Source: Bacteroidota bacterium
Lineage (GTDB): Bacteria > Bacteroidota > Bacteroidia > Cytophagales > Cyclobacteriaceae
Reading direction: 5' to 3'
DNA: 64,000 nt
Assembly: GCA_027592755.1 (NCBI GenBank)
Contig: JAQCLE010000004.1
Coordinates: 30,731-94,730 of the forward strand
This document shows positions 1 through 9,721 of the stretch, one piece after another. The translations under genes and the position numbers were made by a program. The notes beneath the pieces are model-generated. The model did no database searches. It saw nothing but the letters and a program-made list of their open reading frames with translations, and was not told where the DNA came from. Position 1 is the first letter of the stretch. Every line of letters starts with the position of its first letter.

Positions 1-1157
1 CCATGTCGGTAAGCTTTTCAAAAGTTTTCACTGATCTGGGATTGTACTATTGCGTACTTAGAAATGCCCCACCATTGTTACAGGAAGGCCAAAATCAAAA
101 AGCCGTTGATGAATTCATCGCACCGGGAACATTGATCCGAACACTGTTAGCAATAACACTTACAATTATTTACGTCAGTGTGGGTTTCATTTATAGCGGG
201 GAATTGCAATCAAACTTCAAGGAAATAGATATTTTATTTATCCTCCCGTTTGTCGGCCTCCATCTGTTGGTACAGAATGAACTGTACATTTTATCGCCAT
301 TGTTCCTTTCGTTGGAACGGTTCGGGACGGATTCTTTTCTGGATTCTTTCGGGGTCTTTTTAGAGCAGGTATTTGCTGTCATTTTTTATCTGCTTTATGG
401 GATCAATTTTTACTTCGTAGGAATCGTGATTGGCAAGGGCGTGAATCTGATAATCATAATGATACTCCTGAAAAAGACGCTTGTGCTCTTTGCTATCAGA
501 CCGATTATTTTTATAAGAGGTATTCGTTTGCTTAGGTCATACATTGCATTTTACGTCCGCCAGTTTTTCCGTCTCGGAATGAAGCAATTTGATCAACTAA
601 TGATTGCATTGATATTACCAATAGAACAATTGGCGAATTACGAGTTGGCCAGAAAAGGTTCTAACTGGCTCAAACATGTTATCAAGGCATTTGGACTTCC
701 GCTTACTGTGAAATTTTCTAAGTCAACCAATGCTAAAGAAAGGAGAAAATATGCCAATACCTATTTCATTTATACCCTACCAATCCCGATCATTTTAGCT
801 TGCCTGAGTCCCTGGATAATGGAATTATTGGGTGGTGAAAAATATGCGGAAAGTTGGTACATTCTCTGTATTCTCTATACTTCATTTGCCCTTTATTCTA
901 TTTCAAATTTTCAATTTTCAGTAATTGCTATTTATGCAAAAAATACTGAATCACTCTGGCTGGACGTTATTGCGGGTGTTATTGGTTTAATATCTGCCTT
1001 GATCCTCATTATTGCCTTCAGGGAATATGGTATGGCTTGGGGACAGTTACTCACCTACCTGACGCTTAGTATAGCTGGCTATCGGATCACAAGAAAATAC
1101 ATGAACAGTGTAGATGCGGAAGTGAAACAATCTGAAATTTCTTCAAATGCCAACTAA
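1..1157 (+). CDS. Polysaccharide flippase-like membrane protein (5' truncated)
   Basis: The protein is almost entirely hydrophobic helices with short loops, the pattern of Wzx/MATE-type lipid-linked oligosaccharide flippases of the inner membrane. The 384 visible residues start with a segment (DLGLYYCVLRNAPP) that in this family normally follows the first one or two helices, and the family is usually 420-500 residues long. I therefore infer that the gene begins before the window and that the ATG at base 3 is internal. Its stop overlaps the start of the next gene by 11 bases, so the two are probably co-transcribed in an envelope polysaccharide locus. The substrate cannot be read from the sequence. 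It could instead be another member of the same exporter superfamily. Confidence 0.72.
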   Translation, partial: MSVSFSKVFTDLGLYYCVLRNAPPLLQEGQNQKAVDEFIAPGTLIRTLLAITLTIIYVSVGFIYSGELQSNFKEIDILFILPFVGLHLLVQNELYILSPLFLSLERFGTDSFLDSFGVFLEQVFAVIFYLLYGINFYFVGIVIGKGVNLIIIMILLKKTLVLFAIRPIIFIRGIRLLRSYIAFYVRQFFRLGMKQFDQLMIALILPIEQLANYELARKGSNWLKHVIKAFGLPLTVKFSKSTNAKERRKYANTYFIYTLPIPIILACLSPWIMELLGGEKYAESWYILCILYTSFALYSISNFQFSVIAIYAKNTESLWLDVIAGVIGLISALILIIAFREYGMAWGQLLTYLTLSIAGYRITRKYMNSVDAEVKQSEISSNAN

Positions 1158-2685
1158 ATACGATGCCATAATAATAGGGAGTGGGTTTGGCGGATGCATG
1201 ACTGCATATAAGTTGATTGGCTCAGGATTGAAAGTGTTGATGCTTGAGAGGGGAGATTGGGTGCAACGGGGGCCCGAAAATTGGGAAGCAAACCAAACCC
1301 TGGAACTCACACCTCAATATGATAATACCAGTGCTCTACGTGTTGAGGCTGGAGGCAATAAACCCCTTATGGGTCAATATTCATGCGTGGGGGGGCCTTC
1401 TGTTTATTACGGTGGCGTCTCCTTCCGGTTTCGAGCAGCCGATTTTAATCCACCTGAAGATATCATAGGTGACTCAGGCGCTCAGTGGCCGATATCCTAC
1501 GATGATCTTGAACCTTTCTATGATGAGGCTGAAAAGCTGCTTAACATCTCAGGGGAGAGTGGTGTGGATCCGACTGAACCTCATCGAAATCAAGCATATC
1601 CGCAAAAAGTTGGTGCTTTAGCCGAAGTATCAGTGAAAGTCAAGCAATCAGCGGAAAAGCTGGGACTGAAACCTTTTCAATTGCCGCTGGCCATAAATTA
1701 TCATGATCACAACAGGTCCACATGTCAAAATTGCACCACCTGTGATACATTCGCTTGTGCTGTAAGTGCAAAAAATGACCTTGCCACAATGATAATCCCA
1801 GATCTCATTGAAAAAGGGATGGAACTTCGGCCTAACTGCCTGGTTTTATCCCTGGAACGGTCAGGATCACGAATAACCGAGGTAAAGTGCATTGATAAGA
1901 GCACCAACCAGACAATTACATTTCAGGCGGATAAAGTAATTCTTTCTGGCGGTGCATTGGCATCACCGGCGTTGCTTCTTTCTTCAGGTTTGGATCAAAA
2001 TAATCGGGGAGGAGACTTAATTGGCAGATACCTTATGAGGCATTTAAATGCAATTATTTTCGGCATATATCCCGGTGCTGCAGATAAGGAGAAGCGATTC
2101 CACAAGCAAATTGCCATTCTGGATTACTATTTTGGACATCCTTCACTGAAGACAAACTTCACTAAAATTGGTAGCCTTCAACAGATACCTACCCCTAATC
2201 CGGGTATTGTTGAAAATGAAGTCAAGGGTATATTGGGAAAAACATTGGGTAAGGCTGTTAAACTATTGACTGGATTGCTGGCAATCGCCGAAGACCAACC
2301 CCAATATTCCAATCGACTTTGGGTTGATAGTTCAAAAAAAGACAAATATGACCTACCTCAACCGGTCATTTTTCATCAATATTCGAAGCGGGATAAAGAA
2401 GCCCTGAAATTGTTGATCAATCCTGCGAAAAAAATTATCAATGGAACAGGTGCACTTGCCCACTATGTTCATCATATTAGAACATTTTCCCATGCTGTTG
2501 GAACTGTAAGAATGGGCGAAAATCCTCAAACTTCTGTTTTGGATCGGAATTGTCAGTTTAGAGGCCTCGATAATCTTTGGGTTGTCGATGGTAGCTTTAT
2601 GCCTGCATCGGCTGCCGTAAATCCCAGCCTTACGATTGCTGCTAATGCATTAAGAGTTGGAGGAGAGATTTCCGAAAAGAAATAA
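1147..2685 (+). CDS. GMC-family FAD-dependent oxidoreductase
   Basis: The N-terminus carries an FAD-binding Rossmann motif (GSGFGGCMTAYKL, about residues 11-23) followed by an acidic LERG. The C-terminus has the family signature: HAVGTVRMG, then VVDGSFMPASAAVNP and a final NPSLTIAANALR that supplies the catalytic His/Asn pair. A cysteine cluster CxxCxxCx4C at about residues 193-204, followed by AK, resembles the CGxCxxGC...AK segment of cholesterol oxidase-like and long-chain alcohol oxidase-like members. The likely activity is oxidation of a sugar, alcohol or sterol hydroxyl. The overlap with the flippase suggests a role in modifying an envelope glycan, which is inference. The length of 512 residues fits a complete enzyme. 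Confidence 0.85.
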   Translation: MPTKYDAIIIGSGFGGCMTAYKLIGSGLKVLMLERGDWVQRGPENWEANQTLELTPQYDNTSALRVEAGGNKPLMGQYSCVGGPSVYYGGVSFRFRAADFNPPEDIIGDSGAQWPISYDDLEPFYDEAEKLLNISGESGVDPTEPHRNQAYPQKVGALAEVSVKVKQSAEKLGLKPFQLPLAINYHDHNRSTCQNCTTCDTFACAVSAKNDLATMIIPDLIEKGMELRPNCLVLSLERSGSRITEVKCIDKSTNQTITFQADKVILSGGALASPALLLSSGLDQNNRGGDLIGRYLMRHLNAIIFGIYPGAADKEKRFHKQIAILDYYFGHPSLKTNFTKIGSLQQIPTPNPGIVENEVKGILGKTLGKAVKLLTGLLAIAEDQPQYSNRLWVDSSKKDKYDLPQPVIFHQYSKRDKEALKLLINPAKKIINGTGALAHYVHHIRTFSHAVGTVRMGENPQTSVLDRNCQFRGLDNLWVVDGSFMPASAAVNPSLTIAANALRVGGEISEKK

Positions 2686-2707
2686 CCTTGAAAACTATTT
2701 TTGTCGC

Positions 2708-3160
2708 CTATTTTTCTTCAGGCTTCATTTGTGATTTTGCCCAACTTACGAGTGCCTTCCTTTGGCCCCCCGTTAACCTCGCTTCAGAATGGGCTAATGT
2801 ATAAGATGTCAATGGCATACCTTCCTCTTCTACCTCCTCAGCCATTTCATCAAGTTTGTGATTGCTCTTTTTTAGGTCATAAGTTCCCCATTCGGAAAAA
2901 TTAAGTTCTTCTCTTGCGTCATTTATGTGATCCTTTACCCACCATGAGACCGGAGCTATGTTAGAGTACCATGGGTATTTGGTTTCGTGAGAATGGCAGT
3001 CGTAACATGCGGTTTTTAGAATGTCTCTGATTTGATCTGGTGGATTGGTTATTTCGATAAAATCTTTTGAAGAATCTATTGGTAGATTGATTTTGTCTAT
3101 TTGAAAAATTTGTAAAAACAAAAACAAAGCCACTGTACCGATGACTATCTTTTTTTTCAT
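2708..3160 (-). CDS. Haem-binding domain protein (membrane-anchored, c-type motif)
   Basis: A short protein of about 150 residues with an N-terminal hydrophobic anchor (KIVIGTVALFLFLQ). A single c-type haem motif CYDCH is followed by HETKYPWYSNIAPVSWW, which matches the Bacteroidota haem_bd domain (PF14376 type). It probably sits in the inner membrane with the haem domain in the periplasm. I start it at the ATG at 3160 because that gives a normal basic-hydrophobic anchor; the reading frame extends 16 codons further without resembling a leader. It converges on the GMC oxidoreductase, which could be an electron donor, but only adjacency supports that. Confidence 0.75.
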   Translation of the reverse strand: MKKKIVIGTVALFLFLQIFQIDKINLPIDSSKDFIEITNPPDQIRDILKTACYDCHSHETKYPWYSNIAPVSWWVKDHINDAREELNFSEWGTYDLKKSNHKLDEMAEEVEEEGMPLTSYTLAHSEARLTGGQRKALVSWAKSQMKPEEK

Positions 3161-3339
3161 TTGTATGGCTGATAAGAACAGTTCTAATTTCCCTAAGTTA
3201 CAACTCATTATGGATGATCTTCATCATCTCAAACCCCAAAATTATGTCATCGATGTAAAATGTATTGAATCTTTGTTCATTTCTTTATGGAGAATGAATA
3301 TTCATCTATATTATAACTCAATGTAATTTAAATTTAGTT

Positions 3340-5193
3340 ATGGCTGAAGCATCCAAACTCACTACCGATCCCATAAAGCTTTCAAAAAAAGACATCAGTG
3401 ACTCACTTCTTGTTGAAATTGCGTGGGAAGTTGTGAACCAGGTTGGTGGAATATATACAGTACTTCGATCCAAATCTCCATATGCCGTTGCCAATTGGGG
3501 TGACAATTATTGTCTTCTGGGGCCATATGTTCCCGAAAAAGCATCAATTGAGTTTGACCTGATTGAAGAAGCTCAAGACGACCCTTATTTTAAAGTAGTC
3601 ACTAAAATGAGAAAGGCTGGTTATCGTGTAATGTATGGACGATGGCTGGTTACGGGTAGACCTAAAGCAATCCTTTTCGACCTGAGCAGTGTTAATGACA
3701 AACTAGGTGAAATTAAGTATCACTTATGGCAGGATCATGGGATCGGCACACCCGACAACGATTTTCTTATCAATGGAGTCGTCATGTTTGGTGAAATGGT
3801 GCGGGTTTTCCTTGCCATTTTAGCTGAATTGTATGGGTCTTCGAGGAGTATTCTTGCTCATTTTCACGAGTGGATGTCGGCATCTGCTATACCGGCCATC
3901 AGAAAAAATCAATTACAGGTTACCACAATTTTTACCACGCATGCTACGATCCTTGGTCGGTATATAGCCATGAATGATCCTGTTTTTTATGACCACCTCC
4001 CATTTTTTGATTGGAGCAAAGAGGCGAAGCATTTCAATATTGAATCAACGGCTAGCATCGAACGGGCAGCAGCGCATGGATGTCACGTTTTTACGACCGT
4101 TTCTGAGGTGACTGCTCAGGAGTGCCGGTATTTACTTGGTCGAGACCCAGACGTAATTCTACCAAATGGGATTAACAATCAGAGGTTCGAAGCGATGCAT
4201 GAATTTCAAAATCTTCATCTTCAAAATAAAAAGGAGATTCATAATTTCACAATGACTCACTTTTTTCAGAGCTATAATTTCGACCTTGACAAGACAGTTT
4301 ATTTTTTCACTTCCGGACGCTACGAATTCCTAAACAAAGGGTACGACCTTACACTTGAAGCTCTCGCAAAACTTAACCATCGCCTCAAAATAGAGAAGTC
4401 AGACATGACTGTTGTAATGTTCTTTATCACCAAGAAGCCCTATTCTTCTATGAATGCGCACATCCTGCAATCAAGGGCTATCCTTGAAGAGTTAAAGTAT
4501 ACAATAGAATCCATTAAAAACCAGGTTGGTGATAACCTATTTTATAAGGCAGCAGCCACAAATACGGATCATCGGCTACCGGAACTCAACCAATTAGTTG
4601 ACGACTACTGGAGGCTTCGTTTTCGAAGGACATTCCAATCCTGGAAAACGGATAGGCTGCCATCGGTAATAACCCACGACTTGTATGATGATGACAAGGA
4701 TGAAATCCTGAATTTTTTAAGGGTATCAAACCTTATAAACAAACCAGAGGATAGGGTTAAAATAGTTTACCATCCCGAATTTATCAACGCGATCAATCCA
4801 CTATGGAGAATGGAGTATAACCAGTTTGTACGGGGTTGTCATTTAGGGATATTCCCAAGTTATTACGAACCCTGGGGGTATACACCATTAGAATGCATCG
4901 CCAGTGGTGTACCGGCAATAACGAGTGATTTGGCAGGTTTTGGTGATTATGTGCTCAAAACGATGAAAAAAAGCGAAGACAGTGGGATATATGTAGTCAA
5001 CAGATTTCACAAGAGTTTCGGGCAATCCGCTGAGCAACTGACCAACATGTTACACAACTTTGTAAAACTCAAAAGACGTGAAAGAATTGACCTCAGATTC
5101 CGAACGGAGAGTTCTGCATCGCTGTTTGACTGGGGACACCTTGGCAAATATTATAATAGTGCTTATAAAATTGCGCTGAAGAGAAAACCATAA
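3340..5193 (+). CDS. Glycogen synthase, GT3 (eukaryote-type) family
   Basis: This is a retaining glucosyltransferase of the glycogen synthase type found in animals and fungi (GT3), not the bacterial GlgA type (GT5). The N-terminal motif EIAWEVVNQVGGIYTVLRSK is diagnostic. The C-terminal catalytic E-x7-E lies in YYEPWGYTPLECIASG, with glutamates near residues 510 and 518. The length of 617 residues is close to that of eukaryotic homologues without their phosphorylated tails. It would elongate alpha-1,4-glucan from UDP-glucose in the cytoplasm. GT3 enzymes are an established feature of Bacteroidota. It stands alone with no other glycogen gene nearby. A perfect 12-base palindrome (3294-3305) lies about 35 bases upstream of the start. 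Confidence 0.88.
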   Translation: MAEASKLTTDPIKLSKKDISDSLLVEIAWEVVNQVGGIYTVLRSKSPYAVANWGDNYCLLGPYVPEKASIEFDLIEEAQDDPYFKVVTKMRKAGYRVMYGRWLVTGRPKAILFDLSSVNDKLGEIKYHLWQDHGIGTPDNDFLINGVVMFGEMVRVFLAILAELYGSSRSILAHFHEWMSASAIPAIRKNQLQVTTIFTTHATILGRYIAMNDPVFYDHLPFFDWSKEAKHFNIESTASIERAAAHGCHVFTTVSEVTAQECRYLLGRDPDVILPNGINNQRFEAMHEFQNLHLQNKKEIHNFTMTHFFQSYNFDLDKTVYFFTSGRYEFLNKGYDLTLEALAKLNHRLKIEKSDMTVVMFFITKKPYSSMNAHILQSRAILEELKYTIESIKNQVGDNLFYKAAATNTDHRLPELNQLVDDYWRLRFRRTFQSWKTDRLPSVITHDLYDDDKDEILNFLRVSNLINKPEDRVKIVYHPEFINAINPLWRMEYNQFVRGCHLGIFPSYYEPWGYTPLECIASGVPAITSDLAGFGDYVLKTMKKSEDSGIYVVNRFHKSFGQSAEQLTNMLHNFVKLKRRERIDLRFRTESSASLFDWGHLGKYYNSAYKIALKRKP

Positions 5194-5326
5194 TTAATGA
5201 TATTTACCTGTATTGAAATTGGCAGTGATGAATTAAAGTTGTGATTTATTGAAACTTAGTTCCCAGCATCTCGGTTTAACTTCCTTGTATTGCACAGTAC
5301 TAATCAATACATTTAACCATCTATTT

Positions 5327-5757
5327 ATGGAAGCGGAACTGAATAAACCAAAACATCAAAGAGCAATTGGTTTCATCTTTGTTGTACTTGGTACTTTTTC
5401 CTTGGTAGTTAGCATTATAGTCTTCAACATGTACTTTCTTGGATCTTATATTTTCGGATCTGACCTCCCTTCAGAAGTAACTTTAGGCTCTTTAAAATCC
5501 ATAACCCTTTTCAGTTTCTTATTGTCATTCCAATATTTCATGGCTTCATTGGACTATTTAACGTATTAGTCGGTTTAGGGATTTTGCGGCACAGGATTTG
5601 GGGACAGAGGCTGGCTTTAATTGCAGCATTCTTTATGTTTTTTAATTTCCCACTCGGAACCGCAATGTGTTTTTACGTATTCTATGCCTTGTTAAATAAT
5701 GATATGCTCAAACAACTCGGAATTAATGGCAAATCAATAAAAATCGAACATTATTGA
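5327..5757 (+). pseudogene. Small multi-helix membrane protein with a frameshift
   Basis: Two consecutive reading frames together make one plausible membrane protein of about 143 residues. The first runs from the ATG at 5327 (MEAELNKPKHQRAIGF) through two helices to LFSFL. The second continues as IVIPIFHGFIGLFNVLVG, then RHRIWGQRLALIAAFFMFF and a charged tail ending at 5757. The frames differ by one base near 5515-5525, and a single extra A (TTCTTAATTG instead of TTCTTATTG) would restore SFLIVIP. No function can be assigned. It may be a true inactivated gene or a one-base sequence error. I saw no classical slippery heptamer, so programmed frameshifting is unlikely. Confidence 0.6.
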
Positions 5758-5855
5758 ATACCGATGGCTAGGATTAATTTATTTTAAGAAGTATTCCTAA
5801 CATCTCGTTCCTTCATGCTATTTTAGAACTTTTTTGAAACGGGCCAAAAGCTCAA

Positions 5856-8780
5856 ATGAAGGTATCTCCATCACGTCCATTCCAATTGATTTATTCTCTC
5901 TATAGCCATGAATATCTTGGCTATTTAATTGAGTCTTTTGTTATTCAGCTTGATGATCATGGGAGGCTCACATTTTCTCACCAAAATATTTCGTCCAAAA
6001 ATGCAACTGAATTTGTCTCAGGGCTTGATGGAGTTGATTACGAGCTCATCAAAATGATGGATTCCATGCAGCAGGAAGTAGTTATTAATCACTTCAGCAA
6101 AAAAAAGGTTAAACCTGCGGAATTCTTTCCTAAAGTATTCGAAACGGAAAATGGAGATAAACTTCTTCAAAATGAAATCTTCAGTTATCTCGAACGACGT
6201 CGTAGTAAAATTCTTGAGCTAATGCAAGGCAGAATGCTTTTTGAAATGGGGCATGACGGAGAACCCACCTGGAAACGGATTCATGTTCAAAAAGAACCAG
6301 CCTCGATTTTATTTCATTTCAGGAAAAATAAAGATAATACGCACTATTTCCCCACACTGAAACACAAGGGAGTTAAAATTGAGTTCCAATATAAAGGTGC
6401 ATATATCATTTGCTCAAAACCTGGCTGGATGATCGTAGAAGACAAGCTCTATCACTTCTCGAAGGCGGAGGATGGCAATAAGTTGAAACCTTTCCTGAAT
6501 AAGAAATTTATAGTTATTCAGCAAACCATGGAAGATGAATACTATAGAAAATTCATTGCCCCATTAATTGAATCGTTTGATGTTTATGCCAGGGGCTTCG
6601 ATATAGTTACGGATAAATACCAGCCTTCACCTACGATTACCCTAACTGAGTTGGCTTCAAGCCAGGCAAATCTTGAACTTTTTCAAAAAAAACAGAAAGA
6701 CATTGATTCAGTTTCAAATCTTTTGATGGAATTGACTTTTGGATATGGTAATTACCATTTTAGGGCTGACCAGATTAACCAGGTAAATGTTCGGGTTGAA
6801 AAACGAGATGATCAATACATTTTTCATCGGATAAAAAAGGATCTTGAATTTGAGAGATCAATGGTCAATGAGCTCCGTGCGAGTGGTTTACCGATCAAAT
6901 CTAGTCGGATAACTCTGAAAACTTCGGAAGCTTTTCAATGGATAAAGGAGAATTCCAGGCTTATTGATAAGCTTGGATTAAGGATTCAGCAGAACACTAA
7001 AAACCGCAAAAAATATTTTATCGGACAATCTGAATTATCATTGGAAGTAAGGGAAAGCATCGACTGGTTTGACATTCATGCGATGGTAAAATTCGGAGAA
7101 TATAAAATCCCCTTTAAAAAATTGCGACAATACATCCTGGCAAATAAATCGGAAATCGAGCTGCCAAATGGAGAGGTGGCAGTTATACCCGAATCATGGT
7201 TTACTGAGTATTCGGAAATTTTCGCTTTTATGGAAGATTCTTCGAAAGGTGAATTGGGTTTAAAGAAACATCATTTGACCCTTGTATATGACCTTGAAAA
7301 CAATAATCTGGCCAAGGTAACACTTGATCGTAAATTGGAAAGGTTAAAAGATTTCACCAAAATCGATGATTGCCCAATCCCCCTCGGATTTAAAGGTACC
7401 TTGAGACCCTATCAAAAATCAGGGTTTAATTGGCTACAATTTCTTCACAAATACAACTTTGGAGGGTGTCTGGCTGATGATATGGGATTAGGTAAAACAG
7501 TGCAAACGTTAGCCATGCTGCAAGGGCAAAAAGAAACTTCATCAAAACTTACGAATCTCCTGGTTATGCCAACGTCTCTTGTATACAATTGGGAGATGGA
7601 GGCTGCAAAGTTTACACCAGAACTTAAAGTTTTATCTTACTCAGGGACCAATCGAATTAAGGACGTTGGCATATTTACCAATTACGACCTCATTCTTACT
7701 TCATACGGCATAGTGAGACTGGATATAGAACTTCTCAGCAAATTCTATTTCAATTATGTCATCCTGGATGAATCGCAGGCGATAAAGAATCCCGAATCAA
7801 TAATTTCAAAATCAGTTAGGAAATTGAATTCCAAATCCCGACTGATTCTTACTGGCACTCCAATCGAAAACAGCACCCTCGATTTGTGGTCACAAATGTC
7901 TTTCATCAATCCCGGTCTTCTGGGGAACCAAAGATTTTTTAAAGATCAATTTCTTTTCCCTATTGAGAAGAAACAGGATGAACAGAAATCAACACGACTC
8001 TACAGTATTATAAAGCCATTTATATTGAGAAGGGAAAAGAGCCAGGTTGCCAAGGAATTACCTGCTAAGATTGAAACGATCAAATATATAACGATGACGG
8101 CCATGCAGGAAAAGCAATACGAGGAGGCGAAATCTTTCTATAGAAATAAAATAATGAAAGAGATTGACGAAAATGGCGTGAACAAATCACAGATTTTACT
8201 TTTACAAGGACTAACAAAACTCAGACAAATAGCCAACCATCCTTTGTTGGTAGATGAAAGTTATGCCGGTGATTCAGGCAAACTGAATGATGTCACCCAC
8301 ATGATTCATAGTGCTATCAACAAGGGTCATAAGATTCTGATATTCAGCCAGTTCGTCAAGCATCTCAAGATACTTTCTGATTATCTTTTCAGGAATAAAC
8401 TTGATTTCGCCTACCTCGATGGGTCGACCAAAGACAGGCGGGACCAGGTTGAGAGGTTTCAAAGTGAAAGTAGTTTGCAGCTATTTTTGATTTCACTAAA
8501 AGCAGGTGGATTAGGTTTAAACCTTACGAAGGCTGATTATGTATTTTTGCTCGATCCATGGTGGAATCCTGCCGTTGAAACACAGGCTATTGACAGGGCT
8601 CATAGAATTGGGCAGGAAAACAAGGTATTTACCTACAAATTCATTACAAAAAATACTGTAGAGGAAAAAATTCTTAAACTTCAAGAGAGAAAATTAAAAC
8701 TTGTCACTGACTTAATCAGTGTTGAACAAGGCGTTGTGAAGAGCCTTTCAAAAGAAGATATTGACAGCCTGTTGGCTTAA
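5856..8780 (+). CDS. SNF2-family DEAD/DEAH-box helicase
   Basis: A SWI2/SNF2-type ATP-dependent DNA translocase of 974 residues. The C-terminal half has all the core motifs: DDMGLGKTVQTLAML (Walker A lysine near 547), DESQAIKN (Walker B, aspartate near 638, with S where DEAQ is usual), LTGTPIENSTLDLW (motif III), then LDGSTKDRRDQVERFQ, LKAGGLGLNLT and AIDRAHRIGQ (motifs IV-VI). The first ~520 residues are a less conserved region without a motif I recognise. The length and C-terminal layout match the widespread SNF2-related DEAD/DEAH helicases of Bacteroidota, thought to act in DNA repair or transcription recycling. Its stop shares four bases with the stop of the convergent stress-protein gene. 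Confidence 0.9.
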   Translation: MKVSPSRPFQLIYSLYSHEYLGYLIESFVIQLDDHGRLTFSHQNISSKNATEFVSGLDGVDYELIKMMDSMQQEVVINHFSKKKVKPAEFFPKVFETENGDKLLQNEIFSYLERRRSKILELMQGRMLFEMGHDGEPTWKRIHVQKEPASILFHFRKNKDNTHYFPTLKHKGVKIEFQYKGAYIICSKPGWMIVEDKLYHFSKAEDGNKLKPFLNKKFIVIQQTMEDEYYRKFIAPLIESFDVYARGFDIVTDKYQPSPTITLTELASSQANLELFQKKQKDIDSVSNLLMELTFGYGNYHFRADQINQVNVRVEKRDDQYIFHRIKKDLEFERSMVNELRASGLPIKSSRITLKTSEAFQWIKENSRLIDKLGLRIQQNTKNRKKYFIGQSELSLEVRESIDWFDIHAMVKFGEYKIPFKKLRQYILANKSEIELPNGEVAVIPESWFTEYSEIFAFMEDSSKGELGLKKHHLTLVYDLENNNLAKVTLDRKLERLKDFTKIDDCPIPLGFKGTLRPYQKSGFNWLQFLHKYNFGGCLADDMGLGKTVQTLAMLQGQKETSSKLTNLLVMPTSLVYNWEMEAAKFTPELKVLSYSGTNRIKDVGIFTNYDLILTSYGIVRLDIELLSKFYFNYVILDESQAIKNPESIISKSVRKLNSKSRLILTGTPIENSTLDLWSQMSFINPGLLGNQRFFKDQFLFPIEKKQDEQKSTRLYSIIKPFILRREKSQVAKELPAKIETIKYITMTAMQEKQYEEAKSFYRNKIMKEIDENGVNKSQILLLQGLTKLRQIANHPLLVDESYAGDSGKLNDVTHMIHSAINKGHKILIFSQFVKHLKILSDYLFRNKLDFAYLDGSTKDRRDQVERFQSESSLQLFLISLKAGGLGLNLTKADYVFLLDPWWNPAVETQAIDRAHRIGQENKVFTYKFITKNTVEEKILKLQERKLKLVTDLISVEQGVVKSLSKEDIDSLLA

Positions 8781-9625
8781 TCGTCTCGTTTCAAACTGAT
8801 GGTCCAAACAGGAAGAGGTGAATGATTCACGACATCTTCTGCCAAACTTCCGCTTATAAAATGACTTAACCCTTTTCTACTGTGTGTGGACATAGCAATC
8901 ATGTCAGCACTTAATTCTTTAGCAAATTCTATAATTCCACTATCGGGTTGGATATTTTTGCGAATGTTAACCGTATAATCTTCAAACTCATTCTCCAAAG
9001 CAAACGATCTTAACTTACCAATCATTTCATCATGATTAATAATGACGTGAGGGGTGTCAACGTAAATAAAGTGAATTGTAACATTCAAAACTTTTTGCAA
9101 AGTCTTTAATTGTGATATTACTTTTTCTTCGCTTCCACTCAAGTCAAGACCAAATACTATGTTCTCGATTTCGTTAATCACAGCCGGGTATCTTACTGTT
9201 ATAACAGGACAAGGAGAAAATCTGACTACTTTTTCCGCATTCGATCCAATAAATATTTCCTTTAACCCGGTAGCTCCTTTTGTACCCATCACCACCAAGT
9301 CAATGCTATTTTCTGAGATGTAGTCAAGTGTTGAATCTAATACTACCCCAACTTCTGTTTTGATAAGAATTTCAACTCGAGATTCACTCTCTGAAACTAG
9401 TTTTTCAAGCCTAATTTGATGGTCTTTGGTGATAGTTTTTAGAAAGTCAGCTCCCCAGTCAGCTACGATTGGGGCTCCCATTGGATCAGCAACTGCACTA
9501 ATAGGTACCTCAACAATGTTGATCACGTGAACTTTACCACCACTTTTTTTTGCTAATTGAAGAGCTAAGTCAAAAGCATATCCAGCCTGTGTGGAAAAAT
9601 CAGTTGGTACAAGAATATTTTTCAT
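8777..9625 (-). CDS. Universal stress protein, tandem UspA domains
   Basis: Two UspA domains lie in tandem: residues ~1-147 begin NILVPTDFSTQAGYAFDLAL, and the second spans ~150-282. Each domain ends in the ATP-binding glycine pattern: MGTKGATGLKEIFIGS then PCPVITVR, and MSTHSRKGLSHFISGS then PLPVWTI. Both nucleotide loops look intact, so this is probably an ATP-binding Usp of the UspE-like two-domain kind, which acts in the cytoplasm in stress survival. Its specific role is unknown. A 7-base inverted repeat (9639-9645 with 9648-9654) lies just before the start codon. The gene is monocistronic and convergent with the SNF2 helicase gene. Confidence 0.88.
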   Translation of the reverse strand: MKNILVPTDFSTQAGYAFDLALQLAKKSGGKVHVINIVEVPISAVADPMGAPIVADWGADFLKTITKDHQIRLEKLVSESESRVEILIKTEVGVVLDSTLDYISENSIDLVVMGTKGATGLKEIFIGSNAEKVVRFSPCPVITVRYPAVINEIENIVFGLDLSGSEEKVISQLKTLQKVLNVTIHFIYVDTPHVIINHDEMIGKLRSFALENEFEDYTVNIRKNIQPDSGIIEFAKELSADMIAMSTHSRKGLSHFISGSLAEDVVNHSPLPVWTISLKRDD

Positions 9626-9638
9626 GATTAATGAACGT

Positions 9639-9654
9639 TATCTTTTTAAAGATA
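9639..9654. repeat. Short palindrome in the usp leader
   Basis: TATCTTT and AAAGATA are perfect inverted repeats separated by TT, ending 14 bases before the usp start codon. On the minus strand the left half reads TATCTTTA, one base off a Bacteroidota -7 box, so it may be promoter and operator combined or a weak leader hairpin. Confidence 0.3.
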
Positions 9655-9721
9655 CCAACTATTAGGGAATTTGATCCTGACAGGACATGTTCAATTGTCT
9701 GATCAAAATCATAAAATTAAT

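Noticed and set aside
5509..5525. Programmed -1 frameshifting in the small membrane protein
   Set aside because: No X-XXY-YYZ slippery heptamer or downstream pseudoknot is visible; a one-base deletion explains it more simply.
5856..8780. SNF2 helicase as part of a phage defence system (DISARM-like)
   Set aside because: No DNA methylase, nuclease, PLD or other defence gene is adjacent; the neighbours are housekeeping genes.
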